From NCBI GenBank assembly GCA_020201415.1, contig JAIVGW010000073.1:4918-11266 (forward strand): DNA of 6,349 nt, in the 5' to 3' direction. The notes under the pieces were generated by a model. That model worked only from the letters and a program-made list of their open reading frames with translations, searched no databases and was not told the DNA's origin. A program made the position numbers and the translations under genes. This document shows positions 1-5,945 of the stretch, piece by piece (the stretch's first letter is position 1; every line of letters begins with the position of its first letter). This DNA comes from Lentisphaerota bacterium (GTDB lineage: Bacteria > Verrucomicrobiota > Kiritimatiellia > JAAZAB01).

Positions 1-1
1 G

Positions 2-841
2 TTCAGGAATGACTGGACGGTGGACATAGGATTTTTTGGCTTGGAAACTCGCGAGCCGGCGCCGCCGCTGGCGGCGGCGCGCAGGGTGGGCGAGGGCGAA
101 ATCATTGCCACCACGCTGGAGCCCTGGGATGCGCAGAAGGAAACGCATCGGCAGTTGCTGGCCAACCTGCTGGCCAATGCCGGCGTGGACCTGCCGCTGC
201 GGCCGGCTGACTCGGAAGTCCTGGTCAAATATACCCCGCCGCTTAATCTGGACGGTCGCCTGGATGACTGGATCAGTGATATGGATGACATCAATATTTC
301 CATATTTACGCATGCCGACCCCGTGGTGATGTCTTCCGCCGACGCTGTGCAGGGGGATCCGCGGGATGACCTGGATTATTCCGGAATCATCTACCTGCTG
401 CATGACCGGGAATACCTGTATCTGGGCGGAATCATCTTTTCTTCGGCCGGTCCGGGGCGGTTGCGCCTGGAAATTGATGGCAGGCTGCTGGAGATTAACC
501 CAGCCGGCAAGGCGGTTATGCTTGATAATCAGTTGCTGACGGCGGCGCGTCTGGCAGTGGGACGGCAGCGGGCTGATGAAGTGATCGATACCCGTCTGCT
601 GAACCTGGTAAAAATAAATCGCCAGATTGGGCGTCCGGAAGCATTTACCGATACGCCCGGCGTGACCTGGGAGGCGGCCATTGCCTGGCCGGATCTGGGC
701 CGGCCATGTCCGCCCACTGATATGGCAGTCCGGATGCAGCTGGTCCGGGATGATGGGGTAATCCTGCAGGTGCCTGCGGCGGCGGAACTTGAAAAAGGCA
801 ATATTTGCCTGCGGTTCCAGCCGGACGTTTCCGTGAATTAA
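2..841 (+). CDS. C-terminal part of a carbohydrate-active protein with a CBM9-like domain (5' end outside window)
   Basis: The reading frame is open to the left edge of the window, so this is read as the last 279 residues of a longer gene ending in TAA at 839-841. A GTG lies at position 20, but it has no Shine-Dalgarno sequence and sits inside a continuing open frame. The first ~55 visible residues (GEGEIIATTLEPWD, then ANLLANAGV) resemble the end of the domain that follows the catalytic part in many beta-galactosidase/GH2-like enzymes, where 'G-G-x-hhhTTL-P' precedes 'LLxNLLxNAGV'. Next comes a beta-rich segment beginning LDGRLDDW, with YLYLGGIIF and VTWEAAIAWPDLGR, the pattern of CBM9-like/DOMON-like carbohydrate-binding sandwiches. 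No signal peptide can be judged. The next gene starts 97 bp downstream behind its own promoter-like sequence. The family assignment comes from motif memory; the catalytic domain, and so the substrate, lies upstream and is unknown. Confidence 0.6.
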   Translation, partial: FRNDWTVDIGFFGLETREPAPPLAAARRVGEGEIIATTLEPWDAQKETHRQLLANLLANAGVDLPLRPADSEVLVKYTPPLNLDGRLDDWISDMDDINISIFTHADPVVMSSADAVQGDPRDDLDYSGIIYLLHDREYLYLGGIIFSSAGPGRLRLEIDGRLLEINPAGKAVMLDNQLLTAARLAVGRQRADEVIDTRLLNLVKINRQIGRPEAFTDTPGVTWEAAIAWPDLGRPCPPTDMAVRMQLVRDDGVILQVPAAAELEKGNICLRFQPDVSVN

Positions 842-861
842 TTGATGATTGACAATTAGAG
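841..861. repeat. Degenerate heptamer tract (ATTGATG, ATTGACA, ATTAGAG)
   Basis: Three consecutive 7-nt units beginning ATT follow directly on the stop codon of the upstream gene: 841-847, 848-854 and 855-861. The tract recalls the short tandem heptanucleotide repeats found between genes in several bacterial groups. A second, different heptamer tract lies in the spacer before copy 3 (5844-5871). The run is short and AT-rich, so chance similarity is possible. Confidence 0.4.
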
Positions 862-877
862 CATAATTCATTATTAT
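849..877 (+). promoter_or_regulatory. Putative sigma70-type promoter for copy 1
   Basis: A perfect -35 hexamer TTGACA (849-854) is followed after exactly 17 bp by TATTAT (872-877), which matches 5 of 6 positions of the TATAAT consensus. Transcription would start near 884, giving a leader of about 55 nt before the ATG at 939. The -35 hexamer lies within one unit of the heptamer tract. The spacer is markedly more AT-rich than the flanking genes, which raises the chance of a random match, but hexamers and spacing together are a strong fit. No operator or riboswitch-like structure is evident in the leader. Confidence 0.55.
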
Positions 878-938
878 CTATTGCCAACGATGGCGAATGT
901 AAGCGCTATACACTGTGCGAAGATGAATAGGAGGCTGT

Positions 939-3632
939 ATGTCGGCAAAAAGATGGATCGGTTTGTTTCTGGCGTTGGTCGGTTGCCTCGGTTTTACGGG
1001 AATCCTGCCGACCGGCGCTTATGCGGCGGCAGGTGCGCCCAAACCGCAGATGGTGCTGGTGGCGGAGGGCGTCAGTCTCGTGCCCATTGTTATTTTTAAG
1101 GATGCCCCGCCTTTGACTCGCCGTGCGGCGGATGAGCTGGCGGAATATATTGAGAAGACCTCCGGCGCCCGGCCGGAAGTGCTGGAAGGTTTGCCGGATC
1201 CTGTGCCGGAACAGGCGATCTGGGTCGGGTACCAGCCTAAGCTCGATGAGCTTTTTCCGGAAATCGATTTTGATTTCCAGCATCCGGAGGAAATCCTGAT
1301 TGCCTGCGACGGAAAAAACCTGGTAATTGCCGGACGCGACTGCTGGAATCCGGAACACATGCAGGTTGGCGGTCTTGACGGCGTGCAGCAGGAATACGGA
1401 ACGCATAATGCCGTCTATACCTTTCTACAGGATTACCTGGGTGTGCGCTGGCTCTGGCCGGGCATGATAGGTGAAGACATCCTGCCGCAAAAGACCATCG
1501 CCTTCGGTCCGTTCGAATACCGTTACCATCCCCAGGTGCGGGTCCGCGGCGGGATGATGCCTTATTCTACCTTGTTCCGGGGAGGGCCGAACCGTCGTGA
1601 TCCGGATACCGGCGAGTCCAGCGGCTATTGGATGCGGGCCCAGCGTCTGCAGTTGGACTCGCTGGGGCCGATCGGCGGCGGGCACGGTTTCGGTAGCTGG
1701 TGGAAACGTTTTCACGAGACGCACCCGGAATATTTTGCGCTACAGCCGGACGGCACACGCAGTCTCTGCACCGAGCCGGGCAATGCCAAGATGTGCATGT
1801 CCAATCCGGATGTCTGGGAGCAGTGGCTGGTCGATGTGGCGGAAAAACTGGAGGCCAATCCCAACGAGCGCGTGTTCAATGCTTCCGCCGGCGATGGCTA
1901 TCACCAGGGGCATTGCGTCTGCGAGAACTGCCGCGCCTGGGATCATCCCGACGGCGAGCCGCGCCGCCTGGCCTGGAGCGGTGTAGTTCAGACCTATGTT
2001 TCACTTTCCGAGCGGGAAGTCACCCTGGCCAACATCCTGGCGCGCAAACTGAAAGAACGCTATCCCGACCGGGAACTTTACGTTTACACGATGGCCTACG
2101 GTCATGCGCGTTCGGCGCCGATCGAGGTGGTGCCGGATGACAATGTAATCATCGGTGATGTGGCCAATTTCCTGTTTCGGTCGGATATGCTGGACGGTAA
2201 TTCGATGCTCGACCCGGTCAAGACTCATAGGGAACAGTTTGCCGAATGGGGCCAGCTCACCGATCTGCATTACTGGCGGCCCAATGTCGGAGCGCCGGTC
2301 GGCGGCCAGTGGGGCATGCCCGACGTGCCTCTGCGGCGGACGATGGAAGACCTGAAGTTTGCCGCGGAAAACGGCTGGATGGGCATCTATATAGATTATA
2401 TTCGGGAATACTGGTCCACCCAGGGTCCTTTGTATTACCTGATGGCGCAACTGACTTGGAATCCCCAGGCGGACGGCGAGGCTATCCTCAAGGATTACTA
2501 CCGGCGCGCCTTCGGGCCGGCAGCGCGTGAGATGGAAGCCTATTGGAATTACATGGAGCGGATCCGGGAAGAATGCTACGGCACGGAGCAGCCCGGTCGG
2601 GCCGACCATGATATTCTCGAGTTCTACAATGAGGAGCGGCTGGGCCAGGCCTATGACCTTTTGAACAAAGCCAAGGCGGCGCTGGGAAATGACGATGAAA
2701 TCTATCGCGAACGCATTGCGTTCGTCAAAGCCGGATTGGACTTTACGCGCCTGGCAACCGAGAGTGGCCGCTTGGCACGTCTGGTCCAGGGGCATGCGGA
2801 TTCGGACGGCCAGGCGCTTGCGAAAATTCATGCGAACTGGGAGGAACTGCGTGCGGTGCGGCAGAGCCAGCCCGGGGCCATGCGCTGGCGGATGTTCTGG
2901 GCCGGTCGCGATGGGGACGGCAAGCCGAACACACCCCGGTATGCGCCGACGTTATGGGTGGAATCGGCTCCGGAGACCGCCGTGGCCGGCGGACTGAGCT
3001 TGGAAGAGATGACGATTGCCGATGATTGGGAATTGGTCTTCAGCGACAATTTCGAGCGTGAGGCATTGGGCGACGACTGGGAGCTTGTTGATGGCGCTTG
3101 GGAGATCGTGGACGGATGCCTGCGCGGCACCGGTGTCCTGGTCTCATCCCGGGGATTTCCCGGCGGTTTTCAGCGTCTGGAATTTGAGGCGATGGCGGAT
3201 GTGCAGGCCGTTGATGCGTTATCTGATCAGCCCGCTGAAGTCACGTTGAGCGATATCAGTGCATTCCTGCATGCCCGGGAGCCCGGTGAAGGCAGAGCGG
3301 GCAGCCCGCTGGCGACCAGTTATTTCTTCCAGTTCGGCGGGGTGCACAACACGGTTAACCGTCTGAGAAAATCGCGAGAGATTCTTGAGGAAATCAGTGA
3401 AGACACAATGTTGATCAAGCCGGACCATTGGCACAAAATGGTGTTGGAAAACGATGCCGGCACGGTGCGGCTGATCGTGGACGGCGAAACGGTGCTGGAA
3501 CATGTGGAACTCGGAGCGCCGCTGGTGGCTGAGGGACAAGACCGGATCGGTTTCTACAGCTGGACGGCCTACAAGGTGCGGAATTTGAAATTGTACCTCA
3601 AGAATGTCGCCGACCTTTCCGAGACTGAATAA
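939..3632 (+). CDS. Secreted DUF4838-type glycoside-hydrolase-like protein with C-terminal LamG/DUF1080-like domain (copy 1)
   Basis: This is an 897-residue protein. The ATG at 939 is chosen because AGGAGG (929-934) lies 4 nt upstream and the ATG opens a signal peptide: K4-R5, hydrophobic residues 6-24, then AYA-AAG with likely signal peptidase I cleavage after residue 29. Residues ~36-190 resemble the N-terminal domain that precedes the barrel in GH67/GH20-type enzymes (TRRAADELAEYIEKTSG at 60-76; AVYTFLQDYLGVRWLWPG at 158-175). Residues ~195-545 match the DUF4838 pattern: HPEYFAL (262-268), KMCMSNPDVWEQW (284-296), AGDGYHQGHCVCENC (317-331) and YYLMAQLTWNP (499-509). A mixed helical segment follows to ~676. 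Residues ~695-890 form a separate beta-rich module (DNFEREALGDDWELVDGAWE at 703-722; HWHKMVLENDAG at 830-841) resembling concanavalin-A-like DUF1080/LamG domains. Known: DUF4838 proteins are linked to extracellular glycan breakdown but are poorly characterised. Inferred: export and a polysaccharide substrate. Catalytic residues cannot be assigned. Confidence 0.88.
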   Translation: MSAKRWIGLFLALVGCLGFTGILPTGAYAAAGAPKPQMVLVAEGVSLVPIVIFKDAPPLTRRAADELAEYIEKTSGARPEVLEGLPDPVPEQAIWVGYQPKLDELFPEIDFDFQHPEEILIACDGKNLVIAGRDCWNPEHMQVGGLDGVQQEYGTHNAVYTFLQDYLGVRWLWPGMIGEDILPQKTIAFGPFEYRYHPQVRVRGGMMPYSTLFRGGPNRRDPDTGESSGYWMRAQRLQLDSLGPIGGGHGFGSWWKRFHETHPEYFALQPDGTRSLCTEPGNAKMCMSNPDVWEQWLVDVAEKLEANPNERVFNASAGDGYHQGHCVCENCRAWDHPDGEPRRLAWSGVVQTYVSLSEREVTLANILARKLKERYPDRELYVYTMAYGHARSAPIEVVPDDNVIIGDVANFLFRSDMLDGNSMLDPVKTHREQFAEWGQLTDLHYWRPNVGAPVGGQWGMPDVPLRRTMEDLKFAAENGWMGIYIDYIREYWSTQGPLYYLMAQLTWNPQADGEAILKDYYRRAFGPAAREMEAYWNYMERIREECYGTEQPGRADHDILEFYNEERLGQAYDLLNKAKAALGNDDEIYRERIAFVKAGLDFTRLATESGRLARLVQGHADSDGQALAKIHANWEELRAVRQSQPGAMRWRMFWAGRDGDGKPNTPRYAPTLWVESAPETAVAGGLSLEEMTIADDWELVFSDNFEREALGDDWELVDGAWEIVDGCLRGTGVLVSSRGFPGGFQRLEFEAMADVQAVDALSDQPAEVTLSDISAFLHAREPGEGRAGSPLATSYFFQFGGVHNTVNRLRKSREILEEISEDTMLIKPDHWHKMVLENDAGTVRLIVDGETVLEHVELGAPLVAEGQDRIGFYSWTAYKVRNLKLYLKNVADLSETE

Positions 3633-3653
3633 ACCGGTATGAGAAATCCGGTT
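3632..3653 (+). terminator. Weak terminator-like hairpin after copy 1
   Basis: AACCGG (3632-3637) and CCGGTT (3648-3653) form a 6-bp stem with a 10-nt loop, beginning on the last base of the copy 1 stop codon. The T-rich run that follows (CTTCTTGTTTTT, ending near 3667) starts several bases after the stem rather than directly at it. The geometry is therefore poor for a Rho-independent terminator, and the call is tentative. Confidence 0.3.
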
Positions 3654-3691
3654 CCCTTCTTGTTTTTCAAATATTTGAATAGATGAGTGAT

Positions 3692-3813
3692 GCTCTTGCA
3701 AAAACCCAGCGGCTCGGCGAGACGCCTCGCCCTTCCGGATTGCTGCCGCAACGGGTAGGGCGATCCGTCTCGGTGAGCCGATTATGAACGCGCCCGCGGG
3801 GTTTTGCAAGAGC
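3692..3813. repeat. MITE-like 122-bp long-hairpin repeat element
   Basis: The terminal arms are GCTCTTGCAAAAACCC (3692-3707) and GGGGTTTTGCAAGAGC (3798-3813), inverted repeats matching at 15 of 16 positions. Inside them is a second imperfect inverted repeat of 23 nt per arm (3710-3732 against 3758-3780; ends CGGCTC/GAGCCG, core GAGACG/CGTCTC). The loop contains a small TTGC/GCAA hairpin (3740-3751). The left inner arm can also fold alone (GGCGAG/CTCGCC, 3716-3731). There is no coding capacity for a transposase and no clear target-site duplication. It fills most of the spacer between copies 1 and 2. The GC-rich inner arm recalls abundant intergenic repeats in Verrucomicrobiota-related genomes, but that is unverified memory. 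It could act as a bidirectional terminator, a non-autonomous mobile element, or both. Confidence 0.6.
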
Positions 3814-3841
3814 CTCGGTTGCAGAAAAATAAGGTACTAAA

Positions 3842-3847
3842 AGGAGG
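3842..3847 (+). promoter_or_regulatory. Ribosome-binding site fixing the start of copy 2
   Basis: AGGAGG is placed 4 nt before the ATG at 3852, the same arrangement (AGGAGGCTG, one base, ATG) as in copy 1. This decides against the in-frame TTG at 3804, which lies inside the right arm of the hairpin repeat and has no signal-peptide-like sequence after it. Homology between copies 1 and 2 begins at this Shine-Dalgarno sequence and does not extend further upstream. Confidence 0.75.
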
Positions 3848-3851
3848 CTGC

Positions 3852-5799
3852 ATGGCGGCAAAGAGGTTTATCGGTTTGTTTCTGGCATTGGTCGGTTGCA
3901 TCGGTTTAATGTTGCCGTCGTCGGAGGTCCATGCGGCGGCGGGTGCGCCGAAGCCGCAGATGGTGCTGGTGGCGGAAGGCATCAGCCGCGTACCCATTGT
4001 GCTTTTTGAAGATGCGCCGCCTTTGACCCGGCGCGCGGCGGATGAGCTGGCGGAATATATCGAGAAGACCTCCGGCGCCCGGCCGGAAGTAATGGAAGGC
4101 CTGCCGGAGCCACGGTAAGCACCTGGTGATTGTCGGGCGCGACCGCTGGGATCCGGAACACATGCAGGTTGGCGGTCTTGACGGCGTGCAGCAGGAATAC
4201 GGTACCCACAATGCCGTCTATACCTTTCTACAGGATTACCTGGGTGTGCGCTGGCTCTGGCCGGGGCAGCTTGGTGAGGACATCCTGCCGCAAAAGACCA
4301 TTGTTTTCGGTCCGTTCGAGTACCGTTACCATCCCCAGGTAAGGGTACGCGGCGGACTCATGGCCTATTCCACCCTGTTCCGGTCCGGTCCCGAGCCACG
4401 TGAGGCTACTACCGGAGGGATATCCAGCGGCTATTGGTTGCGCGTGCAGCGTTTGCAATTGGACTCGCTGGGTCCGATCGGCGGTGGGCACGGATTCGGT
4501 ACCTGGTGGAACCGTTTTCACGAGACGCACCCGGAATATTTCGCGTTGCAGCCGGACGGCACGCGCAGTCTCTGCACCGATCCGGGTAATGCCAAGATGT
4601 GCATGTCCAATCCGGATGTGTGGGAGCAGTGGTTGGTTGATGTGGCCGAGAAATTGGAAGCCAACCCCAATGAACGTGTCTTTAACGCCTCCGCTGGCGA
4701 CAGCTATCATCGTGGGCATTGCATCTGTGAAAATTGCCGCGCCTGGGATCATCCGGACGGCGAGCTGCGCCGCCTGTCATGGGACGGTATGGGGCATAAT
4801 TATGTCGCGCTATCCGAGCGGGAAATCACTCTGGCCAACATCCTGGGGCGCAAATTGAAAGAACGCTATCCCGGCCGGGAGCTTTATGTTTACACGATGG
4901 CCTACGGGCCTGCGCGACCGGCGCCGATCGAGGTCGTGCCCGAGGATAACGTGATCATAGGTGACGTGGCCAATTTCCTGTTTCGGTCGGATATGCTTGA
5001 TCGTGATTCCCAGATCGGCAAGACCCATAGGGAGCAATTCGCCGAATGGGGCAAGCTCACCAAGTTACATTACTGGCGGCCCAATGTCGGAGCGCCGGTC
5101 GGCGGCCAGTGGGGCATGCCGGACGTGCCGCTACGGCGAACGATGGCAGACCTGAAATTCGCCGCGGAAAACGGCTGGATGGGGCTCTATATTGATTATG
5201 TGCGGGAATACTGGTCCACCCAGGGGCCCTTGTATTACCTGATGGCGCAGTTGACCTGGAACCCCCAGGCGGACGGCGAGGCCATTCTCAAGGATTATTA
5301 TCAGAGGGCCTTTGGGCCGGCCGCGCGCGAAATGGAAGACTACTGGAATTACATGGAGCGGATCCGGGAAGAATGCTACGGCACGGAGCAGCCCGGGCGG
5401 GCCGACCAAGATATTCTCGAATTCTACAATGAGGAGCGGCTGACCAATGCCTATGACCTTTTGCATAAAGCCAAGGCGGCACTGGGGGCTGACGACGAGC
5501 TTTATCGCGAACGCATTGCCTTTGTCGAAGCCGGACTGGACTTTACGCGCCTGGCAACCGAATGCGGGCGGATGGCGCGCCTGGTTAAGGGTAAGAAAGA
5601 TCCCGACGGGAAAGCGCTTGCGAAAATCCACGCGAGTTGGGAGGAACTGCGCGCCTTGCAGCAGCGCCAGCCCGGCTCCATGCGCTGGCGGATGTTCTGG
5701 AGCGGCTACAGGGGCGATGGCAATCCCACAACTCCCCGGTATGCGCCGACGTTATGGGTGGAATCTGATCCGGCGGCTGTCGAGGGCTCGTCTGATTAG
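3852..5799 (+). pseudogene. Frameshifted DUF4838-type secreted protein (copy 2), without C-terminal lectin-like domain
   Basis: The ATG at 3852 opens a signal peptide like that of copy 1 (KRFIGLFLALVGC, then VHA-AAG) and the same N-terminal domain, but the frame hits TAA at 4116-4118 after 88 codons. Homology resumes in another frame from GGT at 4114 and stays open to TAG at 5797-5799. Against copy 1, the segment for residues 89-124 is missing: 108 nt are replaced by one base, a net loss of 107. Repaired, the product would be about 684 residues. From the junction on, I count roughly 77 differences in about 550 aligned residues (about 86% identity), and the Cys-rich motif GHCICENC and the LTWNP segment are kept. 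It ends shortly after LWVES, so the ~200-residue C-terminal module of copy 1 is absent. The downstream frame could start at GTG 4126 or a later ATG, but there is no good ribosome site and the product would lack a signal peptide. The gene is probably dead; an assembly error is the alternative. Confidence 0.8.
4110..4116 (+). other. Deletion junction in copy 2
   Basis: After Leu-Pro-Glu-Pro (CCA at 4110-4112) a single C (4113) is followed by GGT-AAG (4114-4119), which aligns with Gly125-Lys126 of copy 1. Copies 1 and 3 both keep the intervening 108 nt coding for 36 residues (starting VPEQAIWVGYQ in both), so loss in copy 2 is the simplest direction of change. The base before GGT probably remains from a GAC codon. 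No clear microhomology flanks the break. Confidence 0.75.
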
Positions 5800-5843
5800 C
5801 CTAAATGATTACTGAGGCAATTTTTAAAATACGTTTTTGCTGA

Positions 5844-5871
5844 AATCAGGAGTCAGGAGTCAGAATTCAGA
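5844..5871. repeat. Degenerate heptamer tract (AATCAGG, AGTCAGG, AGTCAGA, ATTCAGA)
   Basis: Four head-to-tail 7-nt units occupy 5844-5850, 5851-5857, 5858-5864 and 5865-5871; neighbouring units differ by one base. It lies in the AT-rich spacer between copies 2 and 3. Such heptamer tracts (AGTCAGG type) are a known class of short tandem intergenic repeats in some bacteria, notably cyanobacteria; their role is unknown. It is too short and regular to be a CRISPR array. Confidence 0.65.
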
Positions 5872-5912
5872 ATAATTCCCGTTCCTGTTGGACGGTAGTG
5901 AATCAAAAACAA

Positions 5913-5929
5913 TGCGTTGAAAAAACGCA
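5913..5929 (+). promoter_or_regulatory. Small leader hairpin upstream of copy 3
   Basis: TGCGTT (5913-5918) pairs perfectly with AACGCA (5924-5929) across a 5-nt loop. The stem ends 6 nt before the ribosome-binding site AAGGAG (5936-5941), itself 4 nt from the ATG at 5946. It could stabilise the leader or modulate initiation. It is not followed by a T tract, so it does not look like a terminator. Copies 1 and 2 have no equivalent. A chance hairpin is possible. Confidence 0.3.
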
Positions 5930-5945
5930 GCTTCAAAGGAGATTT

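Noticed and set aside
20..22. GTG as the start of the first gene
   Set aside because: The frame is open upstream to the window edge, no Shine-Dalgarno sequence precedes it, and the visible domains are typical C-terminal modules of larger enzymes.
881..912. Alternative promoter TTGCCA ... TATACA before copy 1
   Set aside because: The 20-bp spacing is too long for a sigma70 promoter and the -10 match is 4 of 6; the 849-877 pair is better.
2001..2831. Long open frame on the - strand (276 codons) inside copy 1, with similar - strand frames in copy 2 (4228-4752, 5131-5631)
   Set aside because: They lie antisense to the well-supported paralogous genes, have no ribosome-binding site or recognisable domain, and are preserved between copies only because the coding strands are homologous and GC-rich.
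3692..3813. Integron attC site
   Set aside because: Size and imperfect pairing would fit, but the ends lack the GTTRRRY/RYYYAAC core sites and no integrase or gene cassettes are nearby.
3804..3851. TTG start giving copy 2 a 16-residue N-terminal extension
   Set aside because: It lies within the hairpin repeat arm, has no ribosome site, and the ATG at 3852 has an ideal Shine-Dalgarno sequence and matches the starts of copies 1 and 3.
4105..4126. Programmed ribosomal frameshift joining the two parts of copy 2
   Set aside because: No slippery heptamer or following structure is seen, and 36 residues present in copies 1 and 3 are missing, so a deletion explains the junction better.
5799..5825. 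Rho-independent terminator after copy 2 (GCCT ... AGGC followed by AATTTTT)
   Set aside because: The stem is only 4 bp with a 12-nt loop; too weak to call.
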